The notes under the pieces were generated by a model. It made no database searches, was not told the origin of the DNA, and saw only the letters and a list, made by a program, of their open reading frames with translations. From contig NC_080579.1 of the NCBI RefSeq assembly GCF_029962835.1, forward strand, positions 82,973,959 through 83,037,958: a DNA stretch of 64,000 bases, read 5' to 3'. Origin of the DNA: Magnolia sinica (taxonomy: Eukaryota; Streptophyta; Magnoliopsida; Magnoliales; Magnoliaceae). Of the stretch, positions 12,812-23,373 are shown piece by piece (positions within the stretch are counted from its first letter, which is position 1; each line of letters begins with the position of its first letter). Position numbers and translations under genes: made by a program.

Positions 12812-12998
12812 GGTTTTGAGGAACTGAGGGGGCAGTCCATCTCAGGTCTTCCTACACCTCTCTCTGAGCTAGTAGTCCAAGAGACCAGGAGGTAGAAGAC
12901 CAGAAGAAAGGCACTAGTTAAGATAACAGAGGATGTTGATTGGTACAACAAATTGAGGAGACTGAAAAGAAGGGCCATGAACTCTGGTTGTGTCACAG

Positions 12999-15900
12999 AT
13001 GGATAAGGTCCTTCTGTGGAACGCCTAAGGGGTAGGCAATGTGCTGACATTAAGGATGACTGGTAGGCTTATCAAGAAACATAACCCTTTAATTGTGGCG
13101 ATTCTTGAGCCAATGGCAAGAGAAAATCGTAGAGTGGGGATTGGGATAAAGATTGGTTTCCATTCCTCCTTGTCCAATGTATCTAAGGGAGGGAAGATAT
13201 GGGTGTTCTTTAGGAACCATCTAAATGTATCTGTTTTATCTTCTTCTAACCAAATGATCTCCTTGATTGTTTGCCATCAAGTTAATACTCCTGCAGTCCT
13301 CCTTTCCTTTGTCTATGCCAGCTGTGGGAGAATTGCTAGAAGGAGGCTTTTGGAACGAGATGACAGTTATCAGCAGTTCCTGGCAGGATCTGTGGGTGGT
13401 ATGTGGTGATTTTAATGCAGTTCTAGTAGAGGCTGAGAGATTGGGCAAAAGCAAGTCCATGGATCCAAGCTCGGTCGAATTTACGGAAGTGGTGGATTAT
13501 ACTGGGCTTTAGGATGCGGGATTCATTGGGAATAGGTTCACTTGGAGCAACAACCAGGTGGGTTTAGCTAGGATGTGGGCTAGGCTTGATATAGAGCCTT
13601 AATTAATGGGAGTTTGGCCAACCTTTTTTAGCAATTTCGAGTGGAACATCTCCCAAGAGCTAACTTTGATCATCGCCCTCTATTGCTAGTTTGCGTAGGG
13701 GTCTATTGCTCCATTGTGTTTCTATTTAAATTCCAAAGAATGTGGACATTCCATCCCACCTTCACGCAGCTCGTCAAGTCGGCTTGGGAGGAGCAATGTT
13801 CGCCCAATCCTATGGTTAATCTTCAACTGAAAATGAGGAATGCGAAAAGGGCCCTGAAAGGATGGAATAAAGAAGTTTTTGGGGACATCTTCCAGAAAAT
13901 CAAATCATCTGAGAAGGAAGTTGAGGACATTGAAAGAAAGATGCAAGAAACGCAGGTCCAGATTTCCCCGATTGAACTATTGCCTGCCAGGCAAACCTTG
14001 GCCCAAGAAAAACTGATGGAAGAGCTTTTTTGGAAGTAGAAAGCTAGGAATTCTTGGCTCCAAGAGGGGGACAAGAATATAAAATTTTTTCACGCCTTGG
14101 CCCAAGAGAGGTCCAAGAGAGTAGAAATCTCCTCCATTGTGCTGGAGGGTGGCACTATCCAAACGAACCAGTGAGACATGCAAGAGGCGGCGATTAGTTT
14201 TTTTTCAGAATGCATTTACTGAGGGTAGCCTCTCATTTGATCCTATCCTCCTGTCATCAATTCCGGATATGATCACGGCCCAACAAAATGAGGAGCTGCT
14301 CTTTACTCCTTCGATCCAAGAGGTCTACCGGGTTGTCCTCTCTCTCCCCAAGGATGGAGCTCCAGGTCTAGATGGATTCTCAGGGAGTTTCTTTGCAACT
14401 TGTTGGAATATAATAGGCCATGATTTGTTAAAGGCTGCAGAATTCTTCTTTGGAGGGGGCTAATTCCCTAAAGCGTTCACATCCTCATTAATTTGTCTCA
14501 TTCCGAAGTCGGTAGCAGCCTCTTCATTTGCTGATTATAGGCCGATCAGCCTATGCAACTGTGTTTACAAGGTTTTCTCCAAAATCCTCTTAGCTAGATT
14601 AAGCCTTATCCTGCCCAAGATAATTTCTTCTGAGCAAGGGGCATTCACTAGGGGGAGATCCATTGCTGGAAATGTGGCCATTGCCTAAGAGATGCTTAGG
14701 GACATTAACCGGAAAGGTCAGGGGAGGCAACTTAGTCCTTAAGATAGACATGAAGAAGGCCTATGACAATGTTAGTTGGAATTTCTAGAAGCAAGTTTTG
14801 TGTAGATTCGGATTTGGTGAGAATTGGATCAATTTAGTGGAGAAGTGTTGGTTTAGAAGCTGGTTCTCTGTCTTGGTTAATGGGGAAGCATCTGGCCATT
14901 TCAAGTCTTCGAGAGGACTTCGCCAGGGAGATCCTCTTTCTCCTAGTCTTTTCATCATAGTTGCTGAAGTCCTTGGCAGAGGCTTCAAAAGACTTATGGA
15001 AAGAGGTCCTTGGTAGTCGTTTCTTCTCAAACAGGGGTACCCCATCATCTCACACCTTTTATTTGTGGATGACACTCTGCTTTTTCTCAATGGGGGTCAT
15101 GCGTCTATTGAAGCCGCAATGAATTTTCTCAAGTCTTTTCAAGAGGCCTCCGGACAGAAAATTAACCTCTAAAAAATCTCTTTCTTTTGCTTGGATAAAG
15201 TGCCAGATAGAAGGGTAAGAACTATAGAGTGTTGGTTGGGCTTCCCTAGAGTGAGGGTTAGCTTTAGATACCTCGGTGTGCCTATTTCTTCAGGCAGGTT
15301 GCAGAAGATGGTCTTCAAATTTCTGCTAGACAAGATCCAACTCCTCAGGATTAATGGCTGGACTGCAAGGTTCTTATCGCAAATGGGTAGAGTCACCCTG
15401 CTTAAACACATCCTGGGGAGCATCCCAATTCATGTCCTGACTACCTCTAAAGTTCTAGTTTTGGTTCTGGCAAATCTAGAAAGAAAGTTCTCCAATTTTC
15501 TCTGAGGTTGGGCTGACGGCAAAAGTAAGTATTAGTGGCTTAACCGGAAGAAAATTTGTAAGCCTTATGAGGAAGGGGGTCTAGGCACCAGGGCCCTGAG
15601 AGAAGTGATGATAGTCTTCAGGTTGAAGTTAGCTTGGGTAGTGAAGTACGGGCCAGGAGATAGTCAATGGGTAGCATTGATGAAGGCCAAGCATCCCAGC
15701 GATTTTCATACTACTGGTGGGAACGGGACGCACTCGGTTGCCTCCCCTTTCTGGAAATCTGTCAAGGAGCTTTTTCTGCTATTGGAAGCTAATACTCAGT
15801 GGCTAGTTGGGAGTGGGGACAGAAGCTTATGAGCTGATAACTAGTCGGGCTTAGGGCCGTTAAACATGCTCTGCAGCTATTTCTAAGCTCAAAGCGAAGG

Positions 15901-17114
15901 ACCTGCTGAACAAGGATGGACCGCTTCCACCTTCCTCTGTTTTCAACTTTCTACCTCAACCTGTGCTGGACTTTATTTTTAACGGTGGGTTTGTTATGTC
16001 GGATGAGGAAAACTGGTGTTTCTGGCAACTAGACCCTTCAACGAACTTCCCGGTGAAATCGGCATGGTGCCTATGTAGGTCCACAACCCAGAGAAAGAGC
16101 TGGGCTAAATGGGTGTGGCCGAGGAATCTTCCTCCAAAAATTGTGACGTTTGTTTGGAGATTAGTGCAGGGGGCTGTTGTAGTTGATGAGAGAGTCCAAT
16201 CCAAAGATATTCCCTTGGTGTCTAGGTGTGTTTGCTGTGACGAGGACGCAACTTATAGCCCTCAGGTGGAATCCCTCCCTCACGTCTTCCTCCATGGAGC
16301 TTTGGCATCCAAGGTTTGGAGATTCTTTGGAACTAAGTTTGATATTCCCTCTCTAATAGCCCTGTCTGTGGAAAATAGATTGCATTAGTGGTGGATAGCT
16401 GTTTCTAGTGGCAACAACTTGCAGCGTATCAAGGTGGCCCCTAGCCTCATCCTTTAGGAGATCTGGCGGTCCAGAAACTTTATGAAGATGGACGGTAGAG
16501 TTGGTTCAAGCGCTGCAACTGTGGCCCATGTCTTATGGTGGCTTAACATCTTATTTCCAAATGTGCACAAGCCTCAGCCCAAGGCCCGTTTTGAGTTGGT
16601 AAGGTGGAAGCCGCCGAGGTTGGGATGGGCCAAGCTAAATGTTGACGGTTTGGCCCGTGGGAACCTGGGGATGTCAGGTGGAGGAGGGTTATGTAGAAAC
16701 TCGGAGGGGAACATTCTTTTTGCATTTGCGGTGGGTTTTGGAGAAGGGTTGAGCAATAGAGAAGAATTGTAGGCTGTCTGGTTCGGCCTATCCCTTTATC
16801 TGGCCTAAGGCCTTTCAAGGATTGAGGTGGAATTTGATTTGAAGGTTGTCACTAACCTCATTGGAGGTCATTCCTAGCAGAATTGGTCGTGGAGGCATTG
16901 GCTTAAGAGAATTAAGGACCTTATGACCCAAGGCTCCTTCTCCCTACATCATATCCCGAGGGAAGAAAATGCTCCCGCGGACTCTTTGGCCTGTCTGGGC
17001 AGTGCCTCCCAAGGGTACTCTTTCTATTCATCTCCGAATGATCTTCCAGTGCATGTTAGAGAGCTGGTAGTGCTAGACAGAATTGGGCTAGGTTCAGTTA
17101 GGAAGATAGTTTAA
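12999..17114 (+). pseudogene. LINE ORF2: endonuclease, RT, RNase H, broken
   Basis: The start MDKVLLWNA at 12999 is followed at once by a stop where plant L1s have the N..R.. motif. The apurinic-type endonuclease is recognisable by VVCGDFNAVL (near 13400) and RFTWSNN (near 13535). The reverse transcriptase shows PKDGAPGLDGF (14350), DYRPISLCN (14530), EQGAFTRGRS (14635), KIDMKKAYD (14745), RGLRQGDPLSPSLF (14915) and FVDDTLLF (15062; the catalytic DD is kept). Then come the zinc-binding region (16030-16350) and an RNase H (KLNVDG, near 16635). At least eight in-frame stops and several frameshifts are visible. The frame ends at 17114. Confidence 0.88.
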
Positions 17115-17261
17115 CTTGCTTTTGGGGATCCTTTTGTAGAAGTTTATCATACGATGGGCGCCCCTCATCTCTTTTTCTGGGTGGGGTGCTTCAATGTCTT
17201 TCATGGCTGTGTACAGGGTTTTTTTTTCGTGAATATAATACCACAGTTCTAAAAATAAAAA

Positions 17262-17385
17262 TAAAAAAAGGTCTTGGGTTCGATACCCATAGGTGACGAA
17301 ATCCCACTACTACGTGCATGGGGTGTGTATTGGGTGAGTGTGTAAATTTATTTTTTTTTAAAAATAATAAATAAACCCGCTTTCC
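17262..17385 (+). mobile_element. SINE fragment, B-box half
   Basis: The sequence carries GTCTTGGGTTCGATACCC, a good pol III B box. It is followed by body text ('ggggtgtgtattgggtgagtgtg') that parallels the minus-strand SINE at 1228-1378, then a T/A-rich tail. The A-box half is missing, so this is a 5'-truncated copy abutting the LINE 3' end. Confidence 0.5.
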
Positions 17386-17399
17386 TACCAGGAACCCAT

Positions 17400-18240
17400 C
17401 GTGAACGTAGACGTAAGGCACTGGTTATATCCAATATTAGACACCGATATGAAGTCCATCTATTCCAACCATATGTAGACTCTTGTACACTGACCTATCA
17501 AACCAATTGAACTTATATAGATTCAACGAGTACTGAAATATGGAGGCAAAGGTGGTAACATATAATATTAGGTTTGTAGGTAAAGGATTTACCCAAAAAG
17601 TAGTAGACTATGAGTAAATGTTTTCTTCCATTGCTATGATACGTCTATTCACATTTTAGTGACCATAGTAGTCAAATTAGACAATGATGACCTTCCCCAA
17701 ATTTTCTTAGAGAAAGATATATATGGAGCTACGTAAAAGATTTCACTGGCGGCTAGGACAAGAGTGTAAGGTGTGTAAGTTTCATAGATCGATATACAGC
17801 CGCAAGCAAGCATTTAGGAGCTACGTATAATCATTGTTTTGATAAGGCAGTTTGTTCTTTTAGCTTCAATAAAAACTTTGAAGAACCAACATCTATATTA
17901 TATTCATTGAAATTGTGCTTCCTATTCTTTTATGTGAACTATTTCTCTTGATAGGAAAGGATATTAAATTAATGACGGAGGCTAAGGTATAACTTTTCAC
18001 CATCTACGACATGGAAGGATTTAAAAAATGCATCCTATATTCTCATAGTCAAACACTATAGGACTCGAGCTTCCCAGTATTAGGCATCTCTTAGGCAACA
18101 TACATATAAAAAGTGCTGGAAACATTCTCCATATAGCTAATTAACTACAAGAAAGGCGATGTGACTTCTAGGCACAACATTTCTCTCTTAGAGAATGATT
18201 ATCCTAAAATTATAGATGAGTGTCAGGCCATGGTAGGCCT
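17400..18240 (+). pseudogene. Ty1-copia reverse-transcriptase relic
   Basis: Translation with many frameshifts and stops gives phrases of the copia RT. These include a degraded GKGFTQKVVDYE with FSSIAMIR (about 17575-17655), a degraded region around 'aaattaatgacggaggctaagg', and text resembling the ATYI and GDVPF-type motifs downstream (18085-18180). No frame is open for more than about 50 codons. The right end runs into the (TAA)n tract that received the Tat element, and its natural continuation would be at 48256. Confidence 0.5.
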
Positions 18241-18271
18241 TCCTTCCAAGTCTGTAACAGGGAGCATTTTA

Positions 18272-18302
18272 AAATAATAATAATAATAATAATAATAATA
18301 AT
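18272..18302. repeat. (TAA)n microsatellite, Tat insertion target
   Basis: A run of TAA/ATA units ends exactly where an LTR begins (TGTTGG at 18303). The same repeat resumes at 48256 on the far side of the 30-kb nest. ATAAT at 18298-18302 and at 48256-48260 is the 5-bp target duplication. Confidence 0.88.
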
Positions 18303-19100
18303 TGTTGGTGTAAAAATTAGGTTCACCCTCTTAAGACCTTCGTGTACCTACACAGGAAGAAGACAAAGGAGACCCTGGCTAGAGCAGGGGACCCTCCGAT
18401 GCCAAAGTCAGGCTAAGAATCTAGGTCTTATAGTATTAAGAGGGTTTAGGAGAGAGTTTTTGCGTACCTTTCACCCTTCAAGTGTCTCTCATTTATAGGA
18501 GAGGGATGATCCTGCCATACGAGGATTCTCTTCTTGATATCTAGGAGATTTAATTTAGCTTTAGCTGTAACCTTCCTATGGATGCTTCCTGATCCTGAGA
18601 TCCTCGGGATCGAGAATCCTTTCCTGTGATTTCTAGAACGGTATTTAAGATTACACCATTTCTTCCTTGCTCGGCTCGGCCTTGACCGACTCAAGTAACA
18701 GACGAGTCTTGGCTGGTTGCAAGGATAAAGCTTTCTGCCCCGTCGGACGAAACAAGATCGGCTTATGGCCGACGTTCTTCCTTAATCCGATACCCGACAC
18801 TGTATCCGGCCTTGTATGGGTCAGTTTTATGGTTGGTCAGGTTGCTTTTAGCTTCAGGGCCCCAATTGGCCTCTTTAGATATTGCTGCCTCATTAACCGA
18901 GCTAACTTTATGCGTCTTACTTTGCCTATGGCTCCTGACTCTTAAGGTCTCGGCCGGGATTCGTGTTCCCAGAAATTCGAGCTAAGTCTCTCCTCTAGGC
19001 TTGTCTCGATCCAACACGTTGCCTCGGATTCTCAGGCGATGCCGATAGAGTTGGTCCATTCCATAACCGAGTCTTCAGACTTGATATTTTTTTCCCAACA
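18303..19100 (-). repeat. Tat-type element 3' LTR
   Basis: 798 bp with perfect 6-bp terminal inverted repeats TGTTGG/CCAACA. It differs from the two right-hand LTR copies at many positions (roughly 8-10% by eye over the first 170 bases), while those two are much closer to each other. The open frames 18220-18498 and 18667-18945 are LTR shadows. Confidence 0.9.
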
Positions 19101-19297
19101 GTAAGCCCCCTACTCCTTATGTTAGTTAGGTCGACACTAAGGAGTAACGAGTTTTTTGAGTCGGTGTGCCCTGGAGACCGAGGTTATGATGGGGCATTTA
19201 ATGTTTCATGTGTCGTTCTTAACTGACATTGGTTCAGTCCTCGAGGTCGCACGAGTGGACAGTTGTCAGAACGTTTCCTCCGTTTATGAGCATCGAA

Positions 19298-19420
19298 CAC
19301 GTGGCGAGGGCGTTACCTGCGTCAGTCAGCGTGTGCCTCGTGTCGGGTGGGGGAGTCGAAGCATGTGTCGATTTGACTCCTCCTTAAATGCCGTTGCCAC
19401 GTGGCTCGGGTATAAAAAAA
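19298..19420 (+). promoter_or_regulatory. G-boxes and TATA box for the antisense ORF
   Basis: Two CACGTGG G-box cores (19298-19304 and 19398-19404) precede TATAAAAAAA at 19411-19420. A pyrimidine-rich leader (about 19440-19620) and the ATG at 19696 follow. This looks like a stand-alone pol II promoter on the strand opposite to the host retroelement. Function is inferred from layout only. Confidence 0.5.
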
Positions 19421-19695
19421 GAGCGGGATTTGTTTCTCATTTTCGCGCGAGCTTTCCTTTCCCGTTTTCTCTTCTTCCTTTCTTCTCCTCCCTACTTGTC
19501 TTCACATTTCGCTACTTCTTCTATTATTTTCACCTTTCTTTCCTTTTTTACTTCCCCAACTGTGCACTTTTTACCTCTTCAGTGAGTTTTCTTTCCCTCC
19601 CTTTCCTTTTCGGCCCTTTAATGGCAACGCATTCTTCAAGTCCCCGGGAAGGGATTTCTGGTGATGAGGACGAAACGGGACATCTCTAGAATGTC

Positions 19696-21937
19696 ATGGA
19701 ATCACCCTCATTACTGGGGGAGATGACAATTAACGCCGATGAAGCTTTCCGGTTCTCTGAGAGAACGTTTGGAACTTCAGCGAAACGTTCTGCTTCGGCG
19801 GGTCCTTTCGGCGGAGGGGCGTCTCTGGTGACCGCCCCTGGGAGACCCAACCCCCGTTTTCCTAGGGATAATTTAGAAGAAGAGGATGAGGAGTTAGAGA
19901 AAACCACTGACTCGGTTCCCTTAAGAAGGTTAACCAAGGCCGTTGAGTCAGTAGATGAAGAGGGAGATGCTACCGAGGGAGAAGTTGGAGACAATCGGAA
20001 GGGTCCAATCCCATCAGTATTAACTGAGGCGGATTTAGACAGAATCCGAGTCAGGTATCATGTCCCTGACTCGGTTATTATCCATCTTCCCCTTCCCAGT
20101 GAATTGCTTGACCATCCCCCTATTGGGATGGTCACAATTTTCCAAGTTACAATGCAATATGGGTTACGTCTGCCCCTCCAACCTGTTACTCGAAATTTTC
20201 TGTCCCGACTCCGAATTGCTCTAGGGCAGATAGTGCCGAACAGGTGGAGGAACTTGTTCGGATGTTCAGTGTTGTGGGCCGAGACAGATCAACCCCCACT
20301 AACTATGGACGAGTTCCTTTATCTGTACCAAATACAGTTAAATCCTCAACAACCCCATTGGTACTTCTTGTGCGCTTGGCGGAACAAGGGCGGTCCTTTG
20401 ATAACCGACCCTCCTACCTCCAACAAACACTGGAGAGAGAGGTGGTTTTGGGCATGTGGTCGTTGGGAGACTGCCGAGCATGGGTTCTTCCAATCTCGTA
20501 TTCCCCGGGCGTTTTCTAAAGTAGGTGACTCGGCATTTCGTTTCTCCGTATCTTTTTTGTCTTGACATTCTTGAGTCTGACTGAACGCATTTTGTAGATA
20601 TCCCCAAGAGAAGGCCGAAGCTAGGAGCTGGTGCTCTAGCTCGGATCAAGGATTTGAGGGGACTAAGTTCGGAAGATCGGTCTTAGAAGACTCTTCTTCA
20701 ACCGGAGCGTCTCCTTCTCTCGGGCTTAGACTCTGCCGTGACAGGCATCTTTGACTTATTCTGACGTGTTTCTCTTGGATTTTATCTAACTCTTCACCTT
20801 ATTTGATGCAGAGATGGCTGAAGCTCGACCCTTTCTTAAACCGGCATAAAAAATGAAGGCACCTTCGAGATCAGTGCTTCTGTCAGAGCCTCGACCTTCA
20901 AAGAAGGTGAAGACGGCTCTGAAGGCTATGGAGCTATCCGCCCTAGTCGCCCCAGTTCCGGTCGTCCCGACTGTTGTCATACTTTCTAACCCCGAAGAGA
21001 GGGCGGAAGAGATGGGAGCTACTCTTACCGAGTCTCAAGTGGCTTTTGAGCTGAGGCCCGTTGCAGAACGAGTCTCGGAATTGAGAGAGGAGCAGAGAGG
21101 GGAGACTTCAGGAGGGGGGATGACTCAACAGGAGCCTTCGCCTTTCCAGTAGGTGGTATCGGGAATGATCCCTTGGGCCATCGCTCATGGGAGTGAAAGA
21201 GACTTCGCTAGTCTCTACAATGCCCCTTCGCTGCAAACTCTTGGTCATGTGGCGAAAATACTCCTTGAGGTAACGTCGGTAATCTCTCTCTCCCTTTTTT
21301 TGTGATTTCTTCTATTGGTGACTTAGTCCAGCTTCGCATTTTCCATCTGCAGTTAGCCCCTTGTTTGGTTAAGGCCTGCTCGGATCTGACTGCCGCTCAA
21401 AAGTAGGCGGCTGAGGCAGGGGCAAAAGTCGAGGCTTCCTTGGCTCAGGCTAGAATTCTGTCGGGCGAGTTGGGACTTTCTTAGAAGGCCACTGCTGACG
21501 CCAAAGCTGAGTGCGCTCACTTGGCTTCACTACTGATGGAGTCTCAAGAAGAGAGTCGGTGAATCTGTCAAGCTCATGCCTCTTGCGCGGATAAGTTAGG
21601 TCGGACCAAGGGTGAGGCTGAGGCAGCCATCTAGAAGGCCATAGACGAGGCTAAAGAGGCCAAGGAAGCCAAGGATCGAGTTGTGCAAGCCTTTCTCAAA
21701 TCCTAAGAATTTGAGGAGGAGAGGGATCGCTTGTATCAGAGCGGATACACGGCTTGTATCAAGGTGATGAAGGAATCTTTTCCTAACCTTGATCTGTCAG
21801 GATTCGACGATGATGTCTCTGGTCTTGAAAGCGTGGAGGCCGAGGCCGCCGAGTCTACTGATGTTGCGATTGGTGTCGAGGTCGAGGCCGAGGCAGCTCT
21901 TGAAGTTGCTAAGGTTGCTCCCAGTGGTGGCAGCTGA
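19696..21937 (+). pseudogene. antisense extra ORF of Tat element, gypsy-type transposase domain
   Basis: Exon 1 (ATG 19696 to about 20520) encodes an acidic N-terminus, then a region at residues ~110-200 (RIRVRYHVPDSVIIHLP, YGLRLPLQPVTRNFL, ALGQIVPNRWRNL) matching what I know of the 'putative gypsy type transposase' family (PF04195). A donor AAA|GTAGGT at 20521 and an acceptor TTTTGTAG near 20598 allow an exon with LGAGALARIKDLRGL. Another acceptor (GATGCAG, 20813) opens the next exon. A final coiled-coil-like Ala/Glu/Lys-rich exon ends YQSGYTACIKVMKESFPNLDLS and stop 21937. Several in-frame TAG/TAA/TGA codons show it is decayed. Such additional ORFs, sometimes antisense (for example maize Grande gene23), are known in Tat elements; their role is unknown. 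Confidence 0.75.
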
Positions 21938-22229
21938 GTTTGAACCACTTCTTTTGGTACCATCATCAGCTCCATTTTTGGCACTCACACCAGCTCTTCA
22001 AATAGACCGAGCTCCAGGGCAGGCTCGAGAGTATTCACGACCAAGGAAGATGCTTGCATGTCACAGCCGACCTTTCTTTTTTACTTTTAAGCCTTTTACT
22101 TTATCAATGTAATACCGCAACAAGGTGTCGCTCAATGTAACAAACTTACTGACAAATTAATATACTTAATTTTCTTTTATTCATCTTGATTCAGTTTACA
22201 TGCTTGTTAGTTTTGAATCTTTCTGAATA

Positions 22230-23373
22230 CTTCGCTGCGCTGACCTAACGATAGTAGATTTTTAGATGCTCGGCATTCCACGGATGGCTCAACAACTATC
22301 CAGTTAAGTCTTCCAATCGATACGTTCCTTGTCGGATGGTGCTTGAGATGACATAGGGTCCTTCCCAGTTGGGTCCCATTGTGCCCACACCAACTTCCTT
22401 AGTGTTGATGAATATTTTTCGGAGAACCATGTCTCCGACTCGAAATCGCCTGACTTTAACTCGGGCATTATAAAATCGAGCTACTTGTTACTGCCGAGCC
22501 ATAGTTCCTAACCGAGCTTTTTCTCTTTGTTCGTCCACAAGGTCAAGTCTGAGGGCCAAGAGTTCTTCATTATCCTTCGGGTTGAGGGTAGCCGGATCTC
22601 GACTGGGGTAATGGCTTCCAAGCCATAAGCGAGGGAGAATGGGGTTTCTTTTATAGCGGTTCAAACCGTGGTTCAGTATGCCCATAGTATCTTTGGGAGT
22701 TCTTCGGCCCACGCTCCTTTGGCTCGGTCTAGCTTAGTTCGGAGATGCCGTTTGATGATCTTATTGACCGCCTCAACTTGTCCGTTCGTCTGAGGATGAC
22801 AGGGTGATGCGTATACATTTCTGATTCCGAGATTACCGCACATTTCACGAAAGCTCTTATTGTCAAACTGCTTCCCATTGTCAGTAATAATGGTCCGAGT
22901 TACCCCGAAACGGCAGACAATGTTCTTTCATACGAAGTTTGTGATCTTCTGCTTAGTTATTTTTGTCAGTGGCTCAGCCTCGACCCATTTTGTGAAGTAG
23001 TCCACTGCTACGACGGCGAATTTGGTCTGCCCTTTTCCCATGGGAAGTGGCCCGATAATATCGATTCCCCATTGCGCGAAGGGCCAAGGACTGACCATTG
23101 GGGTCAGCTCCTCTAGGGGTTGCCTCGGAATGACTGCGAACCGTTGATATTTGTCGCATCTTTGGACGAGTTTACGAGCGTCGTGCTGGATGGTCGGCTA
23201 ATAGTACCCCTGACGCAAGACCTTATGTGCGAGTGATCGTCCTCCTGAATGATTTCCACATATTCCTTCATGTATTTCTCACAGTACGTAGTCGGCTTCA
23301 TTGGGGTTTAGGCATCGCAGTAATGAAGTGTAATAACCTTTCTTGTACAACACCCCGTTGAGTATGGTGTAGC
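22230..23373 (-). pseudogene. Tat-type integrase
   Basis: Minus-strand translation gives the N-terminal zinc region (HEGICGNHSGGRSLAHKVLRQ), the catalytic core (WGIDIIGPLPMGKG; IITDNGKQFD; CHPQTNGQVEAVNKIIKRHL) with the D, D and E residues kept, and the C-terminal end. The zinc-site cysteine pair reads CDKYQRF, so the second Cys is replaced by Tyr. Stops occur in the core (after NFV and WAY). The upstream continuation (RNase H) is 17.5 kb away at 40877, past the nested element. Removing that element and one GAGAA copy rejoins the reading frame between RASR and YTILNGVLYKKG. Confidence 0.88.

Larger units (their letters stand above)
10340..17270 (+). mobile_element. near-full-length L1-like LINE (inactive)
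   Basis: The order is a G-rich leader with imperfect short repeats ('gggcgttctcaggg', 'gagatttcaaggg' at 10500-10640), then ORF1 with an RRM, then ORF2 with endonuclease, reverse transcriptase, zinc-binding and RNase H regions, then an A-rich tail near 17250-17270. It is the same family as the truncated copy at 7590-9820. The 5' end is approximate and no target duplication was verified. Many stops and frameshifts in both ORFs mean it cannot be autonomous now. Confidence 0.82.

Noticed and set aside
17275..17300. tRNA gene suggested by the B-box GGTTCGATACC
   Set aside because: No A box or cloverleaf upstream; it is a SINE fragment.
19156..19689. 177-codon frame upstream of the antisense ORF
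   Set aside because: Spans promoter and pyrimidine-rich leader; composition (Phe/Ser/Leu-rich tract) follows the CT-rich DNA.
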